Assembly: GCF_005870085.1 (NCBI RefSeq)
Contig: NZ_SZNM01000003.1
Coordinates: forward strand, 62,001 to 126,000
Reading direction: 5' to 3'
Length of the DNA: 64,000 nucleotides
DNA from: Aquibacillus sediminis
GTDB taxonomy: Bacteria; Bacillota; Bacilli; Bacillales; Amphibacillaceae
The notes beneath the pieces are model-generated. The model did no database searches. It was not told the DNA's origin and worked only from the letters and a program-made list of their open reading frames with translations. The first letter of the stretch is position 1. The number at the start of each line of letters is the position of its first letter. The translations under genes and the position numbers were made by a program. Of the stretch, positions 53,556 through 62,951 are shown in pieces.

Positions 53556-53735
53556 TTAAAGTTCTTTTAGATCTTCAACAGAAACGCTTTGCTTTTGTTC
53601 TGGGTCTTCCAATGGATGAACCGTCGCTTGTCCATTACTTTGATCAACGTGTTCAATGTACACTTGGCTTCCATTAAAAGTAACATTTGTCATTTCTGGA
53701 GAAGATGTAATTTCCTGTGCTCGCTTAGCGTCCAT
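53556..53735 (-). CDS. sspH: H-type small acid-soluble spore protein
   Basis: A 59-residue protein starting MDAKRAQEITSSPEMTNVTF and containing VYIEHVDQSNGQATVHPL, the pattern of SspH (RAQEI, NVTYNG, IQHVD). It is a minor spore-core protein made in the forespore. AAGGAGG precedes the ATG at 53735; the longer frame to 53789 is an extension without a site. Confidence 0.9.
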   Translation of the reverse strand: MDAKRAQEITSSPEMTNVTFNGSQVYIEHVDQSNGQATVHPLEDPEQKQSVSVEDLKEL

Positions 53736-53825
53736 CGTAACAGCCTCCTTTTCCTTCCTATTATTTGCTATAAATCCACTATTATACATTAGGCAGGGTC
53801 CTCTTTTTACGAGTTATATACCTTT

Positions 53826-54130
53826 TAAACGTCGTAGTTGATAGAAATTCCGACGTAACTGCCTTCCTTACAAGAATAGTATTCATGTAGTGCTACGCAA
53901 AAACACCACACGAATTCTAAGGTGGTTGATTTACTCCCTTCATTTTGTTGAAATTACTGTGACAAAGGTTTTCTCGACAGTTTCGGGATCACTTTTTGGC
54001 TGGTACTGCCGTGACAGAGACTCTCTCGACACTTCCGAGCTCTTTTTGGGACTGGAACTGTCGTGACAGAGACTCTCTCGACAGTTACCAGCGACTTAAT
54101 CCAAATTAGGAAATAAAATAATTCACTTAA
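53826..54130. repeat. Repeat element with three tandem hairpin units
   Basis: The left end gtcgtagttgatagaaattc matches the left end of the element at 42680. Inside, three similar units (53956-53983, 54005-54035, 54056-54089) each carry gtgacagagactctctcgac or a close form, able to fold on itself, about 50 bases apart. It fills most of the gap 53736-54290, ahead of the Fur boxes. No ORF is supported. Confidence 0.65.
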
Positions 54131-54212
54131 AACTACGCCAAGTTTTTATAGTTAATATGGACAAAAATGCATTCATATATAAAGCATCTTTCTAATAATT
54201 CAAAATTCTAAT

Positions 54213-54227
54213 TGACAATAATTATCA
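54213..54227. promoter_or_regulatory. Fur box 1
   Basis: TGACAATAATTATCA matches the 7-1-7 Fur consensus at 13-14 of 15 bases, 78 bases before the nitroreductase-like gene. Confidence 0.8.
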
Positions 54228-54258
54228 ATTAAGGTTAAGATAGTACACAACAGAAGAT

Positions 54259-54273
54259 TGATAATCATTATCA
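54259..54273. promoter_or_regulatory. Fur box 2
   Basis: TGATAATCATTATCA is a perfect 7-1-7 inverted repeat, the classical Bacillus Fur box, 18-32 bases before the first gene. With box 1 it brings the three-gene operon under iron control. Confidence 0.93.
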
Positions 54274-54290
54274 ATTAACAGATAGGGGTG

Positions 54291-54878
54291 TTGACAATCG
54301 ATGTGTTAGAAGCAATCCATACAAGACGTTCGATCCTACAATTTAAATCAGATCCAATCGATCGACAAGTTTTAACAGAGTTGTTTGATCACGCTGCATG
54401 GGCACCAAATCATCATCGAAAAGAACCGTGGAATCTAAACATATACGAAGACAATGCTCGACTTACACTAAGTGAAAAAGTCGTGGATGCCTACCTTCGT
54501 CATCAATTAATTACACCAAAGACAACTTCTCAATTAGAGAAAATGCGCCGAAAATATGACTCATTTTTCACCACTGCCCCCTATCATGCCTTAATTTATA
54601 TGGAAAAAGAAGATGATGGCGGTTATCTAGACGATGAAAACTTTGCTGCTGTGTGTGCATTTATTCAAAACTTTCAACTAGCTGCCTGGTCGAAAGGGAT
54701 TGGTACACTTTGGACAGCCAAAGCAATTTTAAGAGATGAGCAATTTATTCGTGATTTGCATTTAGATCCAACAAAACATAAACTTGTCAGTGTTCTACAT
54801 ATTGGCTATCCTAGTAATGTACCAAATGCAAAACCACGTACGCCGTTATCTGAAAAAATACAATGGGTAAAAAACTAA
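54291..54878 (+). CDS. Nitroreductase-family protein of an iron-uptake operon
   Basis: A protein of about 195 residues in the FMN-dependent nitroreductase family: IHTRRSILQFKSDPIDRQVL at the N-terminus, WAPNHHRKEPW near 37 and LAAWSKGIGTLWTA near 128. Two Fur boxes precede it and a siderophore binding protein follows by 18 bases, so a ferric-siderophore or flavin-linked iron reductase is a fair guess. The start is unsure: GTG 54288, TTG 54291 and GTG 54303 are all poorly spaced from AGGGG. Confidence 0.75.
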   Translation: MTIDVLEAIHTRRSILQFKSDPIDRQVLTELFDHAAWAPNHHRKEPWNLNIYEDNARLTLSEKVVDAYLRHQLITPKTTSQLEKMRRKYDSFFTTAPYHALIYMEKEDDGGYLDDENFAAVCAFIQNFQLAAWSKGIGTLWTAKAILRDEQFIRDLHLDPTKHKLVSVLHIGYPSNVPNAKPRTPLSEKIQWVKN

Positions 54879-54896
54879 CATAAAGGAGTAGATCTA

Positions 54897-55928
54897 ATGA
54901 AAAAATTATTACCATTGCTACTTGTCTTGCTATTAACTGTTCTAGCTGCATGTAACAATGATGACAACAATGAAGATGAGGACACTAGCACGAACGAAAC
55001 AACGAATGAGGAACAAGCGTCAGAAGAAGAAAACGATTCAACTGAGGAAACTCGATCCATTACTATTAACGACGCAACAGGGGAAAAAACAATTGAGGGT
55101 ACACCTGAACGTATTGTTGTATTAGAATGGACCTATGCAGAAGATTTATTAGCGTTAGATGTTCAACCAGTTGGTGTAGCAGATATGGAAGGTTATGAAT
55201 CATGGGTAAATGTTGATATTCCTTTTGATGATTCTGTAGAAGATGTCGGAACGCGCCAAGAGCCCAACTTAGAAGCCATTTCTCGATTAGATCCAGATTT
55301 AATCATCGGGGTTGATTATCGACATGAAGCAATTTTATCCGATTTAGAAAATGTTGCTGACACTGTCCTGTTCTCCCCATATGGTGAAGAAGCTGCCCAA
55401 GATCAATTTAAAGATATGGTTGATTCATTCAACATGATTGGGGAAATTGTCGATAAAGAAGATCAAGCTGAAGAAGTTTTAGATCATATGAATCAAGTAT
55501 TTGATGAACAAAGCGACCGCATTGCTGATGCCGAAATAGAAAATAATGCTTATGTGTTAACACAAGCATTCACATCACAAAACACACCAACATTACGGTT
55601 ATTTACGGACAATTCAATTGCTGCTACAGTCATGAACAACTTAGGTTTGGAAAATGCTTATGAATCTGAACAATTAGAAGCATATGGTTATAGTTCCACA
55701 ACAGTGGAAACACTACAAAACTTCCAAGATGCACACTTCTTCTATATTGTACAAGATGATGACAATATTTTTGACGATCAATTAGCTGGGAATCCTGTTT
55801 GGGAAAACCTAGAATTTGTTCAGGAAGAAAGAACGCATAAATTAGCTGGAAATACATGGACATTTGGAGGGCCAATTTCTGCCGAAGTATTAGCTAAACA
55901 AATAACGGATGCCATGTTAAACGAGTAG
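54897..55928 (+). CDS. Iron-siderophore ABC transporter binding lipoprotein
   Basis: A 343-residue lipoprotein: signal peptide and lipobox LAACNN (Cys 19), an acidic Asn/Glu/Thr linker (20-52), then a FepB/FhuD-type domain with TPERIVVLEWTYAEDLLAL near 68 and DPDLIIGVDYRHE near 130. It resembles YfiY-type binders of hydroxamate-citrate siderophores. AAAGGAG precedes the ATG. It hands the ferric siderophore to the fused permease. Confidence 0.88.
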   Translation: MKKLLPLLLVLLLTVLAACNNDDNNEDEDTSTNETTNEEQASEEENDSTEETRSITINDATGEKTIEGTPERIVVLEWTYAEDLLALDVQPVGVADMEGYESWVNVDIPFDDSVEDVGTRQEPNLEAISRLDPDLIIGVDYRHEAILSDLENVADTVLFSPYGEEAAQDQFKDMVDSFNMIGEIVDKEDQAEEVLDHMNQVFDEQSDRIADAEIENNAYVLTQAFTSQNTPTLRLFTDNSIAATVMNNLGLENAYESEQLEAYGYSSTTVETLQNFQDAHFFYIVQDDDNIFDDQLAGNPVWENLEFVQEERTHKLAGNTWTFGGPISAEVLAKQITDAMLNE

Positions 55929-55935
55929 GTGTTGT

Positions 55936-57957
55936 ATGCAAGGTTTATTAAAAAACTCATTATTGGCGATTCTTACCTTTGGGGGAGGAATCGCCCTCTT
56001 TATTGTTCTATTACTGATCCATTTAAATCAAGGAAATGTTGACATTGCCCCTAGTCTAGTTTGGGAGGCCATTTTTTCACCACAAGACACATTAAACCAT
56101 CATACCGTAAGAGTTTTACGACTTCCACGAGCGGTGATAGGGTTCTTAAGTGGTGGGGCACTTGCTGTCGCTGGGGTTATTTTACAAACGGTTACCAAAA
56201 ATCCATTATCGTCTGCTAGTACGTTAGGCATTCATTCTGGTACGTATTTTGCTGTTGTCATCAGTACAATCTTTTCCCCCGTCAACCTATTTGGCAGTGG
56301 TGTCGTTGTTGCCTTTATTGGTGGAATTATTACTTTTGTGATTGTTTATACTTTATCAGGTGGCAGTAAAGCAACACCAGTGAAAATGGTATTGGCTGGT
56401 ATGATCGTCACGTTTTTATTTTCATCTTTAACGTCTTTATTACAAATTTTCTTTGAAAATGAAACGGCTGGACTTTTCCTATGGGGTGGTGGTACATTAG
56501 TCCAAAATGATTGGAGTGGGGTGAAATTTGCGTTTCCGATTATATTCGTTGGACTGCTTATCCTACTGCTTCTATCAACAAAATTAGATTCCCTTCGCCT
56601 TGGGGATGAAGTGGCCACCTCACTAGGACAAAATGTTGGGACTATAAAAGTCATAACGATTGTACTAGCTGTCTTGCTTACTTCTGTAACGGTTAGTGTT
56701 GTTGGACCGATTGGTTTCGTTGGTCTTGTCGCACCACATATTATTAAGTTGATTGGGTATCGAAAACATTTTCCACTCATGATTGGTTCGTTTATTTGGG
56801 GCGGAAATGTTTTATTGTTTGCGGATGTTCTATCGCGAATTATTGACCCATCTTTCAAAGAACTTCCTGTTGGTTCAATCACGGCATTAATTGGAGCTCC
56901 ATGGCTTGTTTGGCTTGTGTTACGAATGAATCAAATGAGTTACGGAAATGACAATACAAGTGTGATGGCAGGAACTAAATTTAAAAGTTTTTCATTAAAA
57001 ACGGTTGCTCCAATTAGTATAACAATCATTCTCGTAACTCTATTTATTAGTATTTCAACAGGAAACTATGGATTTGAGCCATTATTGACAATCCAAGCGA
57101 TTACAGGAAACGCTGATTCATTAATGAGTGGATTCATTTTTGACTCTCGCATGCCACGAGCATTGGTTGCATTATTAAGTGGCGCTTTACTTGCTGTTAG
57201 TGGTCTCATTTTCCAAGGGGTACTTCGCAATCCATTAGCAGACCCTTCCGTGATCGGGATTACCTCTGGTGCAAGTGTCGGGGCACTGTTGACGATGTAT
57301 ATGTTTCAAGTATCTGCTGTTTGGATTCCATTAGGAGCGATGGTTGGTGCGCTAGTGTTTTTCATGATTGTGATGGTGCTTGCGATTAAAGCACAGTTCC
57401 GACCTACTATTCTAGCGTTATTAGGGATTGGTATGTCTGCTTTTGGATCAGCCATCACACAAATTTTAGTCGTCAAAGCTGATCTTGGTGTTGCTAGTGC
57501 CCTTACTTGGTTATCGGGGACTACGTATGCAAAAGGTTGGGAAGAATTGACACAGTTTTTACTTTGGCCTCTGCTTCTATTGCTTCCCATTCTAGCAATG
57601 AAGATGAGAACTCTTGACACATTGTCTCTAGGTGGAGAAGTGGCAACAGGGCTTGGGGTAAAAGTGACATCAGCACGTTTCCAATTCGCACTAATTGCAA
57701 CCTTACTTGCAGCATTTGCCGTGGCAGCGGTTGGTGCAATTGGATTCATTGGATTAATTGCACCCCACGTCTCCCGTTTAATCGTTGGACCAGAAAATAA
57801 AAAACTATTACCAACATCGATGTTGGTTGGTGGTATCTTACTAGTTGTCGCCGACCTATTTAGTCGAACGATGCTCGCACCAAAAGAGATTCCATCAGGC
57901 ATCCTTGTTGCGATTATTGGTGCTCCTTATTTTCTTTGGTTGATGAAACGGTCGTAA
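55936..57957 (+). CDS. Fused FecCD-type siderophore permease (two domains)
   Basis: A 673-residue membrane protein made of two FecCD permeases in one chain (about 1-330 and 350-673). Each half has the same motifs: RVLRLPRAVIGFLSGGALAV near 55 and SRMPRALVALLSGALLAV near 405; GPIGFVGLVAPHI near 257 and GAIGFIGLIAPHV near 596; KELPVGSITALIGAPW near 313 and KEIPSGILVAIIGAPY near 651. Most Bacillus systems keep two genes; this resembles E. coli FhuB. No ATPase gene follows, so a shared one elsewhere must serve. Confidence 0.92.
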   Translation: MQGLLKNSLLAILTFGGGIALFIVLLLIHLNQGNVDIAPSLVWEAIFSPQDTLNHHTVRVLRLPRAVIGFLSGGALAVAGVILQTVTKNPLSSASTLGIHSGTYFAVVISTIFSPVNLFGSGVVVAFIGGIITFVIVYTLSGGSKATPVKMVLAGMIVTFLFSSLTSLLQIFFENETAGLFLWGGGTLVQNDWSGVKFAFPIIFVGLLILLLLSTKLDSLRLGDEVATSLGQNVGTIKVITIVLAVLLTSVTVSVVGPIGFVGLVAPHIIKLIGYRKHFPLMIGSFIWGGNVLLFADVLSRIIDPSFKELPVGSITALIGAPWLVWLVLRMNQMSYGNDNTSVMAGTKFKSFSLKTVAPISITIILVTLFISISTGNYGFEPLLTIQAITGNADSLMSGFIFDSRMPRALVALLSGALLAVSGLIFQGVLRNPLADPSVIGITSGASVGALLTMYMFQVSAVWIPLGAMVGALVFFMIVMVLAIKAQFRPTILALLGIGMSAFGSAITQILVVKADLGVASALTWLSGTTYAKGWEELTQFLLWPLLLLLPILAMKMRTLDTLSLGGEVATGLGVKVTSARFQFALIATLLAAFAVAAVGAIGFIGLIAPHVSRLIVGPENKKLLPTSMLVGGILLVVADLFSRTMLAPKEIPSGILVAIIGAPYFLWLMKRS

Positions 57958-57960
57958 ATT

Positions 57961-57992
57961 AAACCTCTACACAAAGTGTGGAGGTTTTTTTA
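57961..57992 (+). terminator. Terminator of the siderophore operon
   Basis: AACCTCTACAC and GTGTGGAGGTT pair (one G-U) and are followed by TTTTTT. Confidence 0.88.
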
Positions 57993-58146
57993 TCTCGCAT
58001 GTAACTGGAGTAAAAAGTTTTAGTTTATTGTTAGTTTCTTTTGATAGGATCTCGCCTAAATTGTAAAACATAAGTAAAAAATTGCATACTATAGTTTAAC
58101 CAATTCTCTTTTACATGAGAAATGTATAATGAAAGGAGTTTCGATC

Positions 58147-58809
58147 ATGTACTATCCCCCTGTTCGTCAAACAGATGCAACCGTAAGTGGTAACAGAATG
58201 ACCGTGTTTGGTACAGGAAAAGTGTCTGTGGAACCAAATCTAGCAGTACTTCAATTAGGCGTTGTCACGCAAACGCAAGCTTTAAGCAGTGCTCAACAAG
58301 AAAACGCACGACTTATTGATCAAGTGATTCGGTCTTTAACAGGGCTAGGAGTTTCACAACAGCAGATCCAAACCATTGATTATACTATTGTTCCACGTTA
58401 TAACTATGTTGACGGTGAACAACAATTTATTGGGTACCAAGTCACACATATGCTCTCGGTTACTGTCGAGAACATCAATCAAATTGGTACCGTTATCGAC
58501 ACTGCCGTTAAAAATGGCGCTAACCGTGTTATCTCAATTTCTTTAACTGTTAAAGACAGAACGGCACACTACCAGAAGGCATTGCAACTCGCGATAGAAA
58601 ACGCGTTTACTAAGGCTAACACGATCACCAATAGTGTCGGACAACAACTTCATCCTACTCCTATTAAAATCCAAGAACTACCAACCGAATCCCAAGCTAC
58701 TCCATACCATACTTTTGCCAGCACAGAAGTAGGCGGTGTCTCAACACCCATTGAACCTGGTACATTAGACATTGAAGCAAATGTCGAAATGAAATTCACT
58801 TATGGGTAG
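58147..58809 (+). CDS. SIMPL domain protein (DUF541)
   Basis: A 220-residue protein with the SIMPL domain: MTVFGTGKVSVEPNLAVLQL near 18, VTQTQALSSAQQENARL, and the C-terminal DIEANVEMKFTY. No signal peptide is seen, unlike many relatives. The Bacillus homologue has no firm function; other family members bind and protect against oxidised or damaged products at the surface. The ATG at 58147 follows AAAGGAG. Confidence 0.8.
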   Translation: MYYPPVRQTDATVSGNRMTVFGTGKVSVEPNLAVLQLGVVTQTQALSSAQQENARLIDQVIRSLTGLGVSQQQIQTIDYTIVPRYNYVDGEQQFIGYQVTHMLSVTVENINQIGTVIDTAVKNGANRVISISLTVKDRTAHYQKALQLAIENAFTKANTITNSVGQQLHPTPIKIQELPTESQATPYHTFASTEVGGVSTPIEPGTLDIEANVEMKFTYG

Positions 58810-58878
58810 TGGAAAGCTTGTGAATAAACTATCCAAACTTGCAGATTCCCACACTATTTTAGCGGATTAACCGAATAA

Positions 58879-58925
58879 CGGAATGAGGAACCGCTCCTTC
58901 TATTTACGGTTCCTCATTCCATTAC
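58879..58925. terminator. Hairpin between convergent genes
   Basis: GGAATGAGGAACCG and CGGTTCCTCATTCC pair perfectly (14 bp) across 13 bases. The T-run is weak on both sides, but it lies between two convergent gene ends. Confidence 0.55.
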
Positions 58926-58968
58926 TTTCCTTATACATCACACCATACCAACCAACACACACTTACTC

Positions 58969-59937
58969 CTACACCCACCACATCTCAGCAGGTTTCTCTT
59001 CAATATTCACGCTCTTCAAGTTTTTCACTGCTTTACGAAATCCTTCTTCAATCGACATGATTGGATCCTCATGTTCAATACTAATGACGTGATCATAGCC
59101 ATAAGTACGTAGAGCACTTACCATACCCGACCACTCTTGCATGCTATGCCCGTAGCCAACGGATCGGAAATTCCATGCTCTTGTTCGGATTTCTGTGTAC
59201 GGCTGCATATCGGTTAAGCCATACATATTCACATTATCTTGATCGATATAAGTATCTTTCGCATGGAAATGGTGGATCGCATTTTCTTTACCAAGAATCT
59301 TTATGGCTGCAACTGGATCAATCCCTTGCCACCACAAATGACTTGGGTCTAAATTCGCACCAAGCGCATCCCCTGTTAATTGTCTTAGTTTCAACATTGT
59401 ATATGGCGTATGAACTAGGAAGCCTGCATGTAACTCAAGTCCAATTTTCACCCCATGTTGTTCAGCAAATGCTGCTTGTTCTTGCCAATAAGGAACTAAC
59501 TTCTTCTCCCATTGCCATTCTAGTACATCCGCATATTCGGTGGGCCATGGCGCAACAGGCCAGTTTGGACTTTTGGCATCCTCACTATCCCCTGGTGTCC
59601 CTGAAAACGTATTAACAACAGGTACATTTAATAGACTTGCAAGCTTAATCGTTTTCATAAAAATATCATGTGATTCCTTGGCGAACTGCTTATCAGGTGA
59701 AATCGGATTACCATGACAACTAAACGCACTAATCGATAGTCCACGTGATTCGACTTTTTCCATGAAGGCTTGTCGTTTTGCTTCACTTTCTAATAGCTCG
59801 TCAACGTCACAATGTGCATTACCTGGATAGCCACCAGTTCCAATTTCAACTGCTTGTAATCCTGATGCTTTTACATGGTCTAACATTTCTTCCAAAGGTT
59901 TTTCTGAAAATAAAACCGTAAACACACCTAGTTTCAT
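58969..59937 (-). CDS. Sugar phosphate isomerase/epimerase-like TIM barrel
   Basis: A 322-residue xylose-isomerase-like TIM barrel (IolE/YcjR group). Metal-binding residues are in IGLELHAGFLVHTPY, ANLDPSHLWWQG, HHFHAKDTYID and ISIEHEDPIM. Within an operon with two Gfo/Idh/MocA dehydrogenases and a ThuA protein it most likely acts on a keto-sugar or keto-disaccharide. It overlaps the dehydrogenase gene as ATGA, with GAGGAGGGAG before the ATG. Confidence 0.85.
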   Translation of the reverse strand: MKLGVFTVLFSEKPLEEMLDHVKASGLQAVEIGTGGYPGNAHCDVDELLESEAKRQAFMEKVESRGLSISAFSCHGNPISPDKQFAKESHDIFMKTIKLASLLNVPVVNTFSGTPGDSEDAKSPNWPVAPWPTEYADVLEWQWEKKLVPYWQEQAAFAEQHGVKIGLELHAGFLVHTPYTMLKLRQLTGDALGANLDPSHLWWQGIDPVAAIKILGKENAIHHFHAKDTYIDQDNVNMYGLTDMQPYTEIRTRAWNFRSVGYGHSMQEWSGMVSALRTYGYDHVISIEHEDPIMSIEEGFRKAVKNLKSVNIEEKPAEMWWV

Positions 59938-60992
59938 TGTCTCCCTCCTCGTTCGTTTAATCGGACAGACTTCCCTGTTTGACTACTTTCATAAATAGCC
60001 TCTATGATTCTAGTAACTCGTAATGCTTCTTCGGGTTTGACAACTAGCTCCGCTTCTCCTAAACAAGCATCAATAAAGTTCTCAGCTTGTGGGATATCTG
60101 GGTCGTCTTCATCTATGATTTGATCTGCTCGTGTCGTTACCAGTGCGTTACCTTTTGTTTGATACAACTCATACGGGAACACATTTAGACCACCAACTGT
60201 ACCTGACAGACTTACATGGGAAACATCTTCTTGAATATTCGCTGCCCATGAGCATTCAAACAACAACGATGAGCCATCAGCAAAGGTGATATAACTCGTG
60301 ACATGATCATCGACTTCAAACGTTTCATGATCAAACGTGCCCCATTCATTGATTTGATTTGGTTGCTTGCTTAATTGATTATACGTTTTCCCCATCACTT
60401 CTACTGGTTTTGGACCGTCTAGTAGCCATAATGATAAATCTAGTAAGTGACATCCATAATCAATTAAACTTCCTCCACCTTGTAAGTCTTTATTAGTGAA
60501 CACTCCCCAGCCAGGTACCTTTCTACGACGTAAGGCTTGGACTCTTGTAACTAATGGTGCTCCAACTTCACCAGTAACCATGGCACGTTTTGCTGCTTGC
60601 GACTCCTTCATATGGCGATAGTGGTAAGCAATTGCTAGTACTTTACCTGTTCTCTCTGCTGCTTCGACCATGGCTTCGGCTTCTTTAGTTGTCATTGCCA
60701 TTGGTTTTTCGCATAAAACATGTACACCTGCATCAAGTGCGGCAATTGAAATTTCAGCATGATACTTATTTGGTGTGCAGATGGTTACCGCATCGACATA
60801 GCGAAACATCTCATGATAATCTGTTACCACATGTTCAATGCCATATTCTTCAGCAACCTCTCGCGCCCTTGATTCATTCACATCGTGTACAGCTATCAAT
60901 TCTATCTTTTCTTGCAACTGTAAAAAGGCCGGGATATGGCGTTGTTGTGCAATACCTCCAACGCCAATAATACCCATTTTTAATTTTGTCAT
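59934..60992 (-). CDS. Gfo/Idh/MocA family dehydrogenase
   Basis: A 352-residue NAD(P)-dependent sugar dehydrogenase: MGIIGVGGIAQQRHIPAFLQ at the start, CEKPMAMTTKEAEAM near 92 (EKP motif with catalytic-domain Lys) and DYGCHLLDLSLWLL near 178 (metal-free Asp/His pair). Likely oxidises a sugar, perhaps at C3, as other ThuA/ThuB-type systems do. It is the third gene of the operon. Confidence 0.85.
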   Translation of the reverse strand: MTKLKMGIIGVGGIAQQRHIPAFLQLQEKIELIAVHDVNESRAREVAEEYGIEHVVTDYHEMFRYVDAVTICTPNKYHAEISIAALDAGVHVLCEKPMAMTTKEAEAMVEAAERTGKVLAIAYHYRHMKESQAAKRAMVTGEVGAPLVTRVQALRRRKVPGWGVFTNKDLQGGGSLIDYGCHLLDLSLWLLDGPKPVEVMGKTYNQLSKQPNQINEWGTFDHETFEVDDHVTSYITFADGSSLLFECSWAANIQEDVSHVSLSGTVGGLNVFPYELYQTKGNALVTTRADQIIDEDDPDIPQAENFIDACLGEAELVVKPEEALRVTRIIEAIYESSQTGKSVRLNERGGRQ

Positions 60993-61000
60993 CGTTTCAC

Positions 61001-62029
61001 CTACTTCAATGTTGTAAATTGTTTTGATTGACTGGATTGTAATGCTGCTAAAATGACTTGCAATGATTTTTTGCCTTCTTCTCCATTGATGACAGGTTCG
61101 AAATCTTGAACAATTGCATCAACAAAATATTCAATCACATGGGTATTCGTTTGACCGCCTTCATCGTTGGATTGAATTTGACCTAGTTCATAACGAACCA
61201 CTTCCCCGTTCGTATATTGAGCGACTAAAGAATAGGTCGGATCCTCCTCAAGTCGCAATGTTGCTTTCTCACCAAAAATAACCGTAGAATTATCTTCTAA
61301 AGCATTGTACGCCCAACTAGCAGTTAGGGTTCCGATGATACCGGATTCAGACTTCAACACACAAACAGCATTATCATCCACGTCGGCATGATCTTTTGCG
61401 CTAGTTTCTACTAAACCAGCAACCTCAGTAAATTCTTCGCCTAACAAATAGCGGAGTAAATCTGATTTATGGACACCAAGATCACCCATGGCACCTACAA
61501 AAGCTCTTTCTTTATCGAAGAACCAACTCTCTTTTCCATCAGCACTCCATCCTTCTGGACCACCGTGACCAAACGTTGTACGGAAACTATAGATTTTTCC
61601 AAGTTCACCAGTTTCAATTAATTTTTTCGCCTTTTGGTGAGAAGAAACAAAACGCTGGTTATGCGCAATCATTAATTTTTTATTATTCGCTTCTGCTGCA
61701 GCTATCATCTGGTCTGCTTCTTCCGTTGATGTTGCCATCGGTTTTTCACACAACACATGACACCCCGCCTCAAGTGCTGCAATACTGACAGGTGCGTGCA
61801 AATAATTTGGCAGGCAAACACTTACCGCATCAATACCCTCTGCTTGCAATAGTTGCTTATAATCCGTGTAAGCTTTTGCATTATATGTTTTGGCACTTTC
61901 CTTAGCACGTTCTTGGACGATATCACAAACAGCCACAATCTGTGTCGCTTTATTCATCTCATATTCTGGTAAATGACGATTTTTTGCAATACTCCCACAA
62001 CCTATAACAGCAATTTTTAAGTTTTCCAT
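61001..62029 (-). CDS. Gfo/Idh/MocA family dehydrogenase
   Basis: A 342-residue paralogue of the next gene: IAVIGCGSIAKNRHLPEYEM, CEKPMATSTEEADQMI near 92, DLGVHKSDLLRYLLG near 182. Two such enzymes side by side suggest oxidation followed by reduction of the same sugar. GGAGGGA precedes the ATG. Confidence 0.86.
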   Translation of the reverse strand: MENLKIAVIGCGSIAKNRHLPEYEMNKATQIVAVCDIVQERAKESAKTYNAKAYTDYKQLLQAEGIDAVSVCLPNYLHAPVSIAALEAGCHVLCEKPMATSTEEADQMIAAAEANNKKLMIAHNQRFVSSHQKAKKLIETGELGKIYSFRTTFGHGGPEGWSADGKESWFFDKERAFVGAMGDLGVHKSDLLRYLLGEEFTEVAGLVETSAKDHADVDDNAVCVLKSESGIIGTLTASWAYNALEDNSTVIFGEKATLRLEEDPTYSLVAQYTNGEVVRYELGQIQSNDEGGQTNTHVIEYFVDAIVQDFEPVINGEEGKKSLQVILAALQSSQSKQFTTLK

Positions 62030-62052
62030 GTTCTTCCCTCCATGATCGTGTT

Positions 62053-62769
62053 TTACTTCGGTTGAATCGTTTCAATTGGTTTAGCATTTCCGTATACTGG
62101 ACGTTTGCGATCGACAGGTTTCACCCAATTGACACCATTTTCGATCACACGTTGAATGTCTGGATGATAATAAGTTGGGTATGTTTCATGACCAGGTCTA
62201 AAGTAAAAAATTCTTCCATTGCCACGTTGGTATGTACAACCGCTTCGGAATACTTCTCCACCTTCAAACCAACTAGTAAAAATCAACTCATCCGGTGCTG
62301 GAATATCAAAATGTTCCCCATACATCTCTTCTTTTTCCAATTCAATATATTCGCCAATACCATCTGTGATTGGATGACTAGGTGCAACCACCCACAGGCG
62401 CTCTTTCTCATCCGCTTCTCGCCACTTCAAATCACAAGTTGTGCCCATTAACTTTTTGAAAATCTTTGAGAAGTGACCTGAGTGAAGCACGACAAGCCCC
62501 ATTCCTTCTAACACACGTTTATGTACTTTTTCCACAATCTCATCTTTCACTTCGTCATGTGCTTTATGGCCCCACCAAACGAGGACATCGGTTTCTTGTA
62601 ACACTTCATCGGTTAACCCGTGTTCAGGCTCATCAAGTGTAGCTGTTTTCACATCAAATTCTTGTTCTAAAAATCCAGCAATCGCTCCATGAATGCCTTC
62701 TGGATAGACTTCTCTTACTTTTGGATTGGTTTGTTCATGTCGATTTTCATTCCATACGACAACATTCAT
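62053..62769 (-). CDS. ThuA domain protein
   Basis: A 238-residue ThuA-like (glutamine-amidotransferase-fold) protein. [14 protein letters not shown] near 60, [20 protein letters not shown] near 95, [12 protein letters not shown] near 128 and [13 protein letters not shown] near 195 fit the family, which goes with disaccharide oxidation in rhizobia and bacilli. It is the first gene of the operon, with GAGGAGG before the ATG, and is divergent from the AraC-type regulator. Confidence 0.87.
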   Translation of the reverse strand: MNVVVWNENRHEQTNPKVREVYPEGIHGAIAGFLEQEFDVKTATLDEPEHGLTDEVLQETDVLVWWGHKAHDEVKDEIVEKVHKRVLEGMGLVVLHSGHFSKIFKKLMGTTCDLKWREADEKERLWVVAPSHPITDGIGEYIELEKEEMYGEHFDIPAPDELIFTSWFEGGEVFRSGCTYQRGNGRIFYFRPGHETYPTYYHPDIQRVIENGVNWVKPVDRKRPVYGNAKPIETIQPK

Positions 62770-62951
62770 TATTTATTCCTCCTCATAACCCCATCTATTA
62801 TACAACGCTTACAAAACTATCCGATTTGCTTTATCCCTTAACGAATACGCTAAAGAACAAGTGCATATTCATCATATCTCATCGACTGAATATTGCCTAT
62901 CCATGATATAATAAAAACATGCACGATTTTGCTATGAAATGAGTGATCGAA

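Noticed and set aside
56346-56882. Minus-strand ORF of 178 codons, and another at 57306-57902
   Set aside because: Both are antisense shadows of the fused permease with no start signals.
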